A DNA stretch of 53,287 nt from contig NZ_CANBCP010000011.1 of NCBI RefSeq assembly GCF_947367085.1, forward strand, positions 1 through 53,287. The letters run 5' to 3'. This stretch comes from an uncultured Lactobacillus sp. Its GTDB lineage: Bacteria > Bacillota > Bacilli > Lactobacillales > Lactobacillaceae. Positions 8,997 through 17,040 of this stretch are shown here, one piece after another; position 1 is the stretch's first letter, and each line of letters opens with the position of its first letter. Under the pieces are notes generated by a model. The model saw nothing but the letters and a program-made list of their open reading frames with translations, was not told the DNA's origin and ran no database searches. The translations under genes and the position numbers were made by a program.

Positions 8997-9009
8997 AATT
9001 TTTCCTAAC

Positions 9010-9033
9010 AAAAAGGTCCCAACATGGGACCTT
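9010..9033 (-). terminator. Intrinsic terminator between cvpA and mutS2
   Basis: AAGGTCCCA and TGGGACCTT pair over a three-base loop; on the minus strand a TTTTT run follows. It ends only about 14 bases before the mutS2 start, with the mutS2 ribosome site immediately after the T-run. Confidence 0.85.
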
Positions 9034-9035
9034 AT

Positions 9036-9578
9036 CTAAACTGAAGTGACAAATAAATTAATAAACAAGTGTGAAATTCCGGGTGAAAAGCGCAAAATAC
9101 TATTGGCTAAAATCGATTTACCAAGACTATGTTGGATACCAGGTTCAGCAACTGTCGCCAAAATAAAGAGTAATAAATACAAACTTATTTGAGTGACAAT
9201 TAATGAAATTAAAATACCGCCCCAAGCGTTAATACTTGCGTTAATATCAATATATTTCAAACTATTGAAGCCTGATAAAATCAGACGCCAAATGCAAAAT
9301 ACAACCAATAAAACAATGACAAAAGAAACCGCAGCATAAAATGACTGGTCTAAAGTTAAACCAGTTGTTTTATCAAAAAAGGCAAATGTACTTTTATCAT
9401 TAGCTGAAGGATATGGAACCCATAGATTTATTAACTTACTTACTGGCTTATAGAGCAAAGCAGCAATTAATAAACTGATCACATAGCCAATCCCTACAAG
9501 CCCTTCGTAAATAACTCCACGTCTATATCCCACATAGCAACAATATATGAAAATTAAGATAATAAGAAAAGAAAGCAT
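9036..9578 (-). CDS. cvpA: CvpA family membrane protein
   Basis: A 180-residue integral membrane protein with about four helices (roughly residues 3-22, 25-45, 80-103, 120-145), matching the CvpA/YshB family, named after colicin V production but of unclear role. The opening MLSFLIILIFIYCCYVGYRRG is typical of the family. It is placed directly upstream of mutS2, as yshB lies near mutS2 in Bacillus. AAGGGG provides the ribosome site. A terminator separates it from the upstream yrzB. Confidence 0.8.
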   Translation of the reverse strand: MLSFLIILIFIYCCYVGYRRGVIYEGLVGIGYVISLLIAALLYKPVSKLINLWVPYPSANDKSTFAFFDKTTGLTLDQSFYAAVSFVIVLLVVFCIWRLILSGFNSLKYIDINASINAWGGILISLIVTQISLYLLLFILATVAEPGIQHSLGKSILANSILRFSPGISHLFINLFVTSV

Positions 9579-9593
9579 AATTCCCCTTTAACC

Positions 9594-9620
9594 AAAAAAG
9601 ACTAGCAAAGCCAGTCTTTT
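9594..9620 (-). terminator. Intrinsic terminator after yrzB
   Basis: On the minus strand AAAAGACTGGC pairs with GCTAGTCTTTT (one G-T pair) and runs into a T-tract. It closes the ireB-ruvX-yrzB operon before cvpA. Confidence 0.75.
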
Positions 9621-9627
9621 CTAGCGG

Positions 9628-9939
9628 TTATTCCCCACTTAAACGATCATCTGACAGAAAAGTATTCAAGACTCCTTGAACCATATCCCATTCATCATCA
9701 TCAGTTATTTCATGAAGATCTGAACTAGTTACTTCACCATCTTCGTCGGCATCATATGAAAATGCTTGAACTTCAACATCATCATCTTCACCAACAGCAG
9801 CTGGATAAAGCAAAACATAAGATTTATTGTAATCATCTGAAGTAAACGTAAACAATACTTCAAATAATTCTTCATTACCGTTTTCGTCAACTAAAGTAAT
9901 TTTTTGGTCAGCATTTTGACCATTAATTTTTTCGCTCAT
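9628..9939 (-). CDS. yrzB: DUF1292 family protein (YrzB)
   Basis: A 103-residue, strongly acidic cytosolic protein of the DUF1292 family. The pattern ITLVDENGNEELFEVLFTF, then a tyrosine/valine strand (KSYVLLYPA) and a Glu/Asp-rich middle, is characteristic. Function unknown. It follows ruvX by two bases in the conserved Firmicute order ireB(yrzL)-ruvX(yrrK)-yrzB, which supports the call more than the sequence alone does. Confidence 0.85.
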   Translation of the reverse strand: MSEKINGQNADQKITLVDENGNEELFEVLFTFTSDDYNKSYVLLYPAAVGEDDDVEVQAFSYDADEDGEVTSSDLHEITDDDEWDMVQGVLNTFLSDDRLSGE

Positions 9940-9941
9940 AG

Positions 9942-10370
9942 TTAATCCTTTCTGGTTCTTTCCAGATAGTTTTGCAAGATTAAAACAGCAGCCATTTGAT
10001 CGACAACTTTTTTTCGTTTATTTCGATCATGCATACCAGCTTCTTGAATAAGCAAGCGATCAGCTTGTTTAGTAGTAAGGCGTTCATCATTATAATAAAC
10101 TGGCAAGCCAAACTTTTTAATTAAACGCTCACCATAACTCTTACTTCGAGCAACTGATGGACCGTCTGAACCATCCATATTTTTGGGTAATCCCAAAACA
10201 AAACCATCTATCTCATACTCACGTACAAGCTGTTTAATTTTCTTGATTCCAAAATTAAACTTACTTTCATCTATTGGAATTGTTTCGACTTCTTGAGCAG
10301 TAATTCCAAGCGGATCACTCACGGCAACTCCCACTGTTTTACTGCCAACATCTAATCCCAGAAGGCGCAT
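9942..10370 (-). CDS. ruvX: Putative pre-16S rRNA nuclease / Holliday junction resolvase-like (YqgF)
   Basis: RNase H-fold protein of 142 residues, proposed to mature the 5' end of 16S rRNA. The N-terminal [22 protein letters not shown] carries the first catalytic Asp (D7). FVLGLPKNMDGSDGP and YNDERLTT (second acidic site) follow, and the last acidic residue is in VVDQMAAVLIL. It overlaps the ireB stop by one base (TAATG), so translation is coupled. Confidence 0.93.
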   Translation of the reverse strand: MRLLGLDVGSKTVGVAVSDPLGITAQEVETIPIDESKFNFGIKKIKQLVREYEIDGFVLGLPKNMDGSDGPSVARSKSYGERLIKKFGLPVYYNDERLTTKQADRLLIQEAGMHDRNKRKKVVDQMAAVLILQNYLERTRKD

Positions 10371-10627
10371 TATTTATCTTTACCCAGATAGCTTTTTACT
10401 AGTTCCTCAATAATCTCATCACGTTCATGTTTCAAGATTAAATTACGTGCATCATTATGACGAGGAATATAAGCAGGGTCGCCTGAAAGTAAGTATCCTA
10501 CAATTTGATTAATAGGATTGTAGCCCTTTTCTTCCAAAGCAGCATAAACATCTTGTAAGGTATCATAAACATTCTTGCCTTTGTTTTGGTTAAAGTCAAA
10601 ATGCATTGTTTTATCTAGCGAACTCAT
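10370..10627 (-). CDS. ireB: IreB family regulatory phosphoprotein
   Basis: Small (85-residue) substrate of the PASTA kinase/phosphatase pair IreK/IreP in enterococci, where it restrains cephalosporin resistance; also known as DUF965/YrzL. The N-terminal threonine region ([13 protein letters not shown]) and the motif [23 protein letters not shown] (split here: [22 protein letters not shown]) are diagnostic. I chose the ATG at 10627, eight bases after GGGAGG; the frame also extends to a TTG 24 bases upstream, which has no ribosome site. First gene of the ireB-ruvX-yrzB operon, 53 bases after alaS. Confidence 0.9.
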   Translation of the reverse strand: MSSLDKTMHFDFNQNKGKNVYDTLQDVYAALEEKGYNPINQIVGYLLSGDPAYIPRHNDARNLILKHERDEIIEELVKSYLGKDK

Positions 10628-10679
10628 ATTCAATTCCTCCCATCTACTCAATTTTACTTGAAATTAGAACGTAAGACAA

Positions 10680-13328
10680 TTAATTTTGTTTTTCTTCAAT
10701 TTCTTTTAATACTTGCTTCAAAGCATCGTCTAACCCAGCTGGGTTTTTACCTCCAGCTTGAGCCATATTTGGACGACCGCCACCGCCGCCACCAAAGAGA
10801 GGAGCAACGGCCTTAATTAAGTCGCCTGCCTTAAGACCTGCTTTGATTGCAGCATCGTTTAAACTAATAACCATGTTTGCTTTGTCGCCCACTTTAGCAG
10901 CTAAAGCTAACACATCGGACTTATCTGAGTTCTTCCAGTTATCAGCTAATTCACGAAGGTCATTCATTGATTCAACATTTGCCATCGTAGCAATTACGCG
11001 CAAGTTTTTAACTTGTTTAACATCGCTAAATAGATCGCCTGCTTTAGCTTTGTTAATTTGAGCTTTAAGTTGTTCAACTTCTTTTTGACTTGCACGCAAG
11101 TTTTCTTCAATTGAATCAATCTTATTTTGAACATCTTCAACCTTTGTTGCTTTAACATCTTCTTGGATTTGCTTTAAGATATCGTCATGCTTAGTTACGT
11201 ATTCGTAAGCTTGTGGACCAGTTACCGCAATAATTCTGCGAGTACCAGCACCAACAGCGGATTCAGAAACTATCTTGAGCATTCCAATTTGGTCGGTATT
11301 TTCACAGTGAGTACCACCACAAAATTCAGTTGAGAAATCATCGATTTGAACAACACGAACTTGATCGCCATATTTTTCGCCAAATAAAGCTAGCGCACCC
11401 ATCTTAAGACCTGTTTCTGGATCAGTTACAGTAGTCTTAACTGGAATTTCTTCCCAAATCTTTTGGTTAACGATCTTTTCAACGTTAGCAATTTCTTTCT
11501 TAGTCATTGGCTCTAAACTAGTAAAGTCAAATCTTAGATAATCAGGCTCAACTAAAGATCCTGCCTGGTGAGTATGGTGACCTAAAACCTCACGCAAAGC
11601 TGCATGAAGCAAGTGTGTAGCAGTATGGTTATGTTTAAGACCGCGACGACGCTTTTGATCGACTTTAAGAACGTATTCTTGGCCTTTTTCAAGTGGTAAA
11701 ACAATATCTACAAAATGTAAGTTTTGATCATTTGGTGCATGTTGAACGTCAACAACTTTAGCTACTAACTCACCATCTTGGTTTAAGATTTCACCATGAT
11801 CAGCAACTTGTCCACCACGTTCTGCATAAAATGGAGTCTTATCAAAAATCAAAGCTGCATTTTCACCATCTGCTTTGTCAACTAACTTATCATCAACAAC
11901 AATATCAATTAACTTGGCGTGGTTTTCTTGCAATACTCCATATTCAAACTCACTCTTGTCTTTGATATTCATCAAAGTTACATCTTGTGAGCCCATTGAT
12001 TGTAAGTTACCACGAGCTTTACGAGCACGTTCTTTTTGAGCCTTCATCTCTTGATCAAAGCCCTTTTTATCAACTTTCAATCCTGCATCTTGAGCAGCTT
12101 CAAAAGTTAATTCATAAGGAAAGCCGTAAGTATCAAATAACTTAAATGCATCCTTACCGGAAACAGTCTTATTATCGCTGTTTTTAGCTTCATCAATGAT
12201 ATTATCAAGCAAGTTTAGACCTGAAGAAAGAGTTACTTGGAATCTTTCTTCTTCATTTTTAATAACTTTTTGAATAAATGCTTGTTGGTCAATAACTTCT
12301 GGATAGTGGGTCTTCATTATTTCACCGACTACAGGAACTAATTTGTACAAAAATGCACCTTTAATTCCCAAACGTTGACCATTTAGGTCAGCACGTCTAA
12401 TTAAACGGCGTAAAACATATCCACGACCTGAATTTGAAGGAAGTGCACCATCACCAATTGCAAAACTTACCGCACGAACGTGGTCAGCAATAATCTTGAA
12501 GGCAACATCGTCTTCTTTATTTTTACCATAAACCTTACCATCACTTAACTTTTCAGTAGCATGAATAATTGGCAAGAATAAGTCAGTTTCAAAGTTAGTT
12601 GGAGCATCTTGAATAATTGAAACAACACGCTCTAATCCCATACCGGTATCGATGTTTTTATGTGGTTGATCGACATACTTACCATTTGGTAAGTGGTTAA
12701 ATTGTGAAAATACGATATTCCAAATTTCAAGATAACGGGCATTTTCACCACCAGGGTAGTTTTCTGGATCATCTTCAGCAACATCATTATTTTCTTGACC
12801 ACGGTCATAGAAAATTTCTGAGTCGGGACCACAAGGACCTTCCCCAATATCCCAGAAGTTATCTTCCAACTTAACAATATGATCTTCAGGCAATCCTACA
12901 ACATCATGCCACATATGATATGCATCCGTATCTTTGGGATAAACTGTTACATAAAGTTTATTAGGATCAAGACCGAGCCATTTAGGACTGGTTAAAAATT
13001 CCCATGCCCAAGGAATAACTTCTTTTTTAAAGTAATCACCCACAGAGAAGTTACCAAGCATTTCAAAGAAAGTTTGGTGACGAGCGGTTTTCCCAACATT
13101 TTCGATATCGTTAGTTCTAATTGACTTTTGTGATGACGTAATGCGGTGATTCTTAGGTACAACAGAACCATCAAAATATTTCTTCATTGTAGCCACACCA
13201 GAGTTAATCCACAATAAAGTTGGATCATCTTGTGGAATTAATGGTGCACTTTTCATTACCATGTGACCATGTTCTTTGAAGAAATCAAGGAACATTTGAC
13301 GAACTTGAGAACTAGTCAATTGTTTCAT
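10680..13328 (-). CDS. alaS: Alanyl-tRNA synthetase
   Basis: Class II synthetase charging tRNA-Ala. It is 882 residues, standard. The order is: catalytic domain at the N-terminus (motif FLDFFKEHGHMVM; SGVATMKKYFDG), tRNA recognition (about 240-450), an editing domain with the zinc/HxxxH motif HNHTATHLLH (about 565) and STEFCGGTHC, and a C-terminal C-Ala region with the glycine stretch APLFGGGGGGRPNMAQ. An AGGAG site precedes the ATG. Expression is controlled by the alanine T-box just upstream. ireB-ruvX-yrzB follow in the same direction. Confidence 0.98.
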   Translation of the reverse strand: MKQLTSSQVRQMFLDFFKEHGHMVMKSAPLIPQDDPTLLWINSGVATMKKYFDGSVVPKNHRITSSQKSIRTNDIENVGKTARHQTFFEMLGNFSVGDYFKKEVIPWAWEFLTSPKWLGLDPNKLYVTVYPKDTDAYHMWHDVVGLPEDHIVKLEDNFWDIGEGPCGPDSEIFYDRGQENNDVAEDDPENYPGGENARYLEIWNIVFSQFNHLPNGKYVDQPHKNIDTGMGLERVVSIIQDAPTNFETDLFLPIIHATEKLSDGKVYGKNKEDDVAFKIIADHVRAVSFAIGDGALPSNSGRGYVLRRLIRRADLNGQRLGIKGAFLYKLVPVVGEIMKTHYPEVIDQQAFIQKVIKNEEERFQVTLSSGLNLLDNIIDEAKNSDNKTVSGKDAFKLFDTYGFPYELTFEAAQDAGLKVDKKGFDQEMKAQKERARKARGNLQSMGSQDVTLMNIKDKSEFEYGVLQENHAKLIDIVVDDKLVDKADGENAALIFDKTPFYAERGGQVADHGEILNQDGELVAKVVDVQHAPNDQNLHFVDIVLPLEKGQEYVLKVDQKRRRGLKHNHTATHLLHAALREVLGHHTHQAGSLVEPDYLRFDFTSLEPMTKKEIANVEKIVNQKIWEEIPVKTTVTDPETGLKMGALALFGEKYGDQVRVVQIDDFSTEFCGGTHCENTDQIGMLKIVSESAVGAGTRRIIAVTGPQAYEYVTKHDDILKQIQEDVKATKVEDVQNKIDSIEENLRASQKEVEQLKAQINKAKAGDLFSDVKQVKNLRVIATMANVESMNDLRELADNWKNSDKSDVLALAAKVGDKANMVISLNDAAIKAGLKAGDLIKAVAPLFGGGGGGRPNMAQAGGKNPAGLDDALKQVLKEIEEKQN

Positions 13329-13351
13329 ATAAAATATCTCCTAAATAATGC

Positions 13352-13537
13352 AAAAAACACTCTTGCATAAACAAGGACGCTCCCAGCGCGGTACCACCTT
13401 GATTGCAACAGTGTTTGTTACCTCTTAAAATTGTTATCGTTAATTAGTGGATAGGTAGCATTCTTAAAATTGTTCTAGGCCTTCTCACCATTTAGCCCTC
13501 TCTTTGAAAATTAACTTTAAGAATATGTCCTAAACTT
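13352..13537 (-). promoter_or_regulatory. T-box riboswitch (tRNA-Ala responsive) in the alaS leader
   Basis: On the minus strand the leader carries the T-box core AAGGTGGTACCGCG (13400-13387), whose GGT/ACC element would pair with the tRNA acceptor end. The specifier region AAGAATGCTACC places GCU, an alanine codon, at 13459-13457, followed by a purine as usual. A terminator stem (AACACTGTTGCA with TGCAAGAGTGTT, closed by CAAGG/CCTTG) ends in a T6 run (13357-13352). Uncharged tRNA-Ala would stabilise the antiterminator and allow alaS transcription. Confidence 0.93.
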
Positions 13538-13543
13538 TGTATT

Positions 13544-13571
13544 ATTTTACTACAAAATTTTTACTTGTCAA
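13544..13571 (-). promoter_or_regulatory. alaS promoter
   Basis: TTGACA (13571-13566) and TAAAAT (13549-13544) with a 16-base spacer. The perfect -35 overlaps the last codons of the upstream helicase gene. Transcription would start near 13537, giving a leader of about 210 bases. Confidence 0.75.
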
Positions 13572-14940
13572 AATCGTTTCGACTTCTTTCACGCTCACGT
13601 TTTCTGCGTCTTTTTGCTTTACGCATTTCATGACGCTCTTCAAGCTTACGCTTTTGACGACGATCATCTTGGATAGCTTTTTGAATCTTCTTTTTATAAC
13701 CCGGTTTGCGCTTTTTCTTGGCTTTTTTAACCATTCCTACTAAACGATTATCCAGCTTATGATTACGGGTTTTACGATTATCTCGGCGATGATAGTGAGT
13801 TCTTTCAACTAATTCACCATTTTTCAACTCTTTAAAGTCAAAATGCATCCCTAATTTTTCCAAATCTTCAATATCTGACATTTCGTCATCGTAAATCAGA
13901 GTAATTGCATGACCAGGCAGATTATTTCGACCAGTTCTACCGATTCGGTGAATTACAAACTCAAGATCCTTTGGAATTTCATAATTAATTACCAAGCTAA
14001 CCCCATCAATATCAATTCCGCGAGCAGCTAAATCACTTGCTACAACATATTGATATTGACCCTCACGAACCTGTCTAATTGTTCGTTTTCTTTCTCTTTC
14101 AGTAATTCCGCCATGGATCTTAGCTACTTTAAGTCCTTGATCTTCTAAATAAGCACTTAATTCGTCAACCTTTTGCTTAGTATTGGCAAAAACTAAGGCT
14201 AAATAGGGCTGGCCCATAGTCAACAGCTTATACAAAATTTCTTTTTTGTCTTTTGAACCAACATCAATTAAATCATTTTGAATAGTTGGCGCAATAACGC
14301 TTGGATTATCAATCACAATAAATTCCGGCCGCGACATATATTTACGTAAGAAATTTTCTAGCTTAACAGGAATAGTTGCAGAAAAAGCAGATAGTTCAGC
14401 ATCTTTAAGTTTAGAAATAACTTCGTCCATCTGATGCAAAAAGCCCATATCAAGTGTCATATCAGCTTCATCAATGACAAAGACTTTTACATTCTCAAGG
14501 TTAATCACTTTTTTTGATACAAAATCATGCAAACGTCCCGGCGTAGCAATAATTAACTGTGGAGCTCTACTTTCAGCCTTCTTTATCTGACGATCGCGGT
14601 CATTTCCCCCACCTAAATATTCAATAGAGATATTTAGACCAGATGCTTTTTTTAATTGTTGGGCAACCTTATATAATTGATTAGCTAATTCACGGCTAGG
14701 AGCTGTAATTACAGCCTGAGTTACCGGAATATCTTCATTAATTTTATTAAAAATTGGAATCAAGTAAGCATGTGTTTTTCCTGATCCAGTTGCAGCTTGT
14801 ACAACAACATTTTTATCGTTCAATAATTCAGGGATAACTTTTTCTTGAACCTTTGTTGGCTTTTCAAAGTTGATTTTTTTTAGAGCTTCACGAAGCTGTG
14901 GTCTTAATTGTTCATTTTCAAAAATATTAGTTTTTGTCAT
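13561..14940 (-). CDS. cshB: DEAD-box RNA helicase (CshB-like)
   Basis: ATP-dependent RNA helicase for ribosome assembly, RNA decay and cold adaptation. Motifs in order: Q motif region (KPTKVQEKVIPELL), Walker A QAATGSGKTHAY (about residue 54), PSRELANQ, TPGRLHDF, DEAD in VFVIDEADMTLDMGF, SAT in SAFSATIPV, then the second RecA domain with ARGIDIDGV and HRIGRTGRNN. A very basic tail (about residues 380-460) likely binds RNA. I chose the ATG at 14940, which overlaps the end of the upstream DHH gene; a GTG at 14949 is an alternative. No perfect ribosome site is visible, so translational coupling is likely. CshB is the best-fitting subfamily by size and tail. Confidence 0.88.
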   Translation of the reverse strand: MTKTNIFENEQLRPQLREALKKINFEKPTKVQEKVIPELLNDKNVVVQAATGSGKTHAYLIPIFNKINEDIPVTQAVITAPSRELANQLYKVAQQLKKASGLNISIEYLGGGNDRDRQIKKAESRAPQLIIATPGRLHDFVSKKVINLENVKVFVIDEADMTLDMGFLHQMDEVISKLKDAELSAFSATIPVKLENFLRKYMSRPEFIVIDNPSVIAPTIQNDLIDVGSKDKKEILYKLLTMGQPYLALVFANTKQKVDELSAYLEDQGLKVAKIHGGITERERKRTIRQVREGQYQYVVASDLAARGIDIDGVSLVINYEIPKDLEFVIHRIGRTGRNNLPGHAITLIYDDEMSDIEDLEKLGMHFDFKELKNGELVERTHYHRRDNRKTRNHKLDNRLVGMVKKAKKKRKPGYKKKIQKAIQDDRRQKRKLEERHEMRKAKRRRKRERERSRNDFDK

Positions 14941-15889
14941 GTTCTTCACGATATTTCTTAGTTACTTCAATAACTTCATTAAATATTTCTTTTACTTCAT
15001 CCATGTCTTTGGCATTGGCACCACTAGCTAAAGCGTGACCGCCGCCATCATGTTTAGCAGCTAATTCGTTAATAATAGGACCTTTTGAACGATAATGTAC
15101 TCTGAACGTTCCATCTGGCTTTTCGACAAAGACATTCCAAGCAATAATATCTTTAATACGGCCCGGTGTAGATACAGTAACTGAAGCTTGGTCATCTGTT
15201 ATACCATATTTTTTAAGGTCCTTTTGAGTTAAAACTGCATAAGCTGCACCACTTGGATCTACTGTCATGTAGTCTAAGACCATGGCTTGAAGTTTAGCTT
15301 GTTTTAAACTTACATCACTAATATTTCTAGCGATTTCAGTAATATTAATACCTGTTTGAGCCAATTGACTAGCAATTTCAAAAGTATGAGCAGAAGTTTC
15401 AGGATACATAAAACGTCCTGTATCTCCAACCATTCCAGCATATAATGCATAAGCAATATCTGGGGTAATTTTGATATTTTCTGCATTTAAAAAGTCAGCA
15501 ATAATTTGACTAGCTGCTGGAGCATCTGGATCCACATAACTCATATCCGCATATGGATCAACATCTGGATGGTGATCAATTTTAATCAAAAAGTCGCCTT
15601 GATCATATAACTTATTAGAAATTCTTGGTGTATTAGCAGTATCAGTGGTAATTACCAAAGCTCCCTTATAATCTTCAGCCTTTACTTCATCCATTGTATT
15701 AATCCAAGCTAAATCGCCCTCATCATTTTCACCAGCACATAAGATACGCTTTTCAGGAAAAGTAGCCTTTAAGCCGCGAGCCAGTCCAGCTTGAGATCCC
15801 AAAGCGTCTGGATCTGGACTAGTGTGTCTGTGTAAGATAATAGTTGGATATTGTTTTATTTTTTCAAATATTTCGTCAAAAGTTGCCAT
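14927..15889 (-). CDS. nrnA: DHH-family phosphoesterase, NrnA-like (nanoRNase / pAp phosphatase)
   Basis: A 320-residue cytosolic DHH/DHHA1 enzyme that, by family, degrades 2-5 nt RNAs and may dephosphorylate pAp or cyclic dinucleotide products. Seen: ILHRHTSPDPDALGSQ (motif I, about residue 20), TTDTANTPR, the DHH motif in KIDHHPDVDPY (about 110), and the DHHA1 glycine motif KHDGGGHALASGA near the C-terminus. It lacks membrane and PAS domains, so it is not GdpP. A good AAGGAG precedes the ATG. It overlaps the helicase gene by 14 bases. Confidence 0.88.
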   Translation of the reverse strand: MATFDEIFEKIKQYPTIILHRHTSPDPDALGSQAGLARGLKATFPEKRILCAGENDEGDLAWINTMDEVKAEDYKGALVITTDTANTPRISNKLYDQGDFLIKIDHHPDVDPYADMSYVDPDAPAASQIIADFLNAENIKITPDIAYALYAGMVGDTGRFMYPETSAHTFEIASQLAQTGINITEIARNISDVSLKQAKLQAMVLDYMTVDPSGAAYAVLTQKDLKKYGITDDQASVTVSTPGRIKDIIAWNVFVEKPDGTFRVHYRSKGPIINELAAKHDGGGHALASGANAKDMDEVKEIFNEVIEVTKKYREEHDKN

Positions 15890-15921
15890 TAAAATTACTC
15901 CTTAAATAAATTGTCTCTTTA

Positions 15922-17040
15922 TTACTTAGTTTCAAACAAATCGAGTTTTACTTCTTCAAACTGAGTGTCACTCAAGTCAGTCACAGTTAACCCTAATAAG
16001 CGAATACCATCTTTTAGAAAATATGCTAGTGGCTCAAATAAAACTTTCGCACTTTGAAAGAATTCAATTGGATTACGTGTCGGCTTTTTTAGCTTTAATC
16101 TACGCGTTACTGTCTCAAACTTATTATTGCGAATTTTAATCACTACTGTTTGGGCAGATGCTTTTTTATTTACCAACTTTTGAGAAAGTTGCTTGCTGTA
16201 ATTTCTCAATAAAGTTAAAGCCTGATCTTGATCATAAATATTAGGTTCAAAAGTACGCTCAATTCCAATTTATTTTCTCTTACGTTTTTTAACTACTGGA
16301 TTGAGATCAATACCATGAGCATGTTGAGCAATCACATATCCCATTTTTTTGAACTTCTTTATTAAAAATTCAGTATCTAATTTTTGCAAATCAGAGCCAT
16401 TTTTAACACCTAATTCTTTTAGCTGCTGCTGCGTTCTTTCTCCAATACCTGGAAAATCACTAATCTTACGCTGCGATAAAAAAATTTTAGCTTCATTTGG
16501 CAAAATTACTGTCCTTCCAAAAGGCTTGGCATATTCTGAACCCATTTTGGCAAGAAACTTATTATAGCTGATTCCAAATGAAGAGTTCAAATGTACCTCT
16601 TTAAAAATCTTTTTTTGTAGTCTAATAGCTAATTCAAGCGCTGAATAAGCACCTAATTTGTTTTGAGTCACGTCAAGATAAGCTTCGTCTAAAGCAACCG
16701 ATTCAACTTGATCAGTCATTTCATACATTAGTTCATGAATCTGACTTGATACTGAGCGATACTTTTCAAAATTCGGCTTTAAAAAGACTACCTCAGATTC
16801 TGGCACTAGCTTGAGGGCTTTCATGGTTGACATTGCCGAATGAACGCCAAACTTTCTAGCCACATAATTAGCAGTAGCTACTACTCCATGTCCATTGTTT
16901 AAACGAGGATCTTGCCCAATAATTAAAGCTTTATTTGCTAAAGAAGGATTATCACGCATTTCTACAGATGCATAAAAAGCATCCATATCTAGATGAATTA
17001 TTTTTCTAGAAGTATCATTTTTTGGAAGTAATCGATCCAT
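15922..17040 (-). pseudogene. dinB: DNA polymerase IV, interrupted by an in-frame TAA
   Basis: Y-family translesion polymerase. Codons 1-256 (17040-16273) encode an intact palm/fingers/thumb region: DMDAFYASVEMRD, the catalytic pair in SVALDEAYLD, and helix-hairpin-helix IGERTQQQLKELG. The frame then hits TAA (16272-16270), but the same frame continues without shift into IGIERTFEPNIYDQDQAL and the complete little-finger domain, ending with the clamp-binding-like tail VKLDLFETK at 15922. A one-base change (TCA or TTA-type sense codon to TAA) explains it; the full reading is 372 codons, normal for DinB. As written, the product is 256 residues without little finger. The start overlaps the zwf stop (TAATG). 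A sequencing error cannot be excluded. Confidence 0.85.

Noticed and set aside
16270-16275. A frameshift as cause of the dinB interruption
   Set aside because: The two halves are in the same frame (start positions differ by a multiple of three) with direct homology across the TAA; only a nonsense change is needed.
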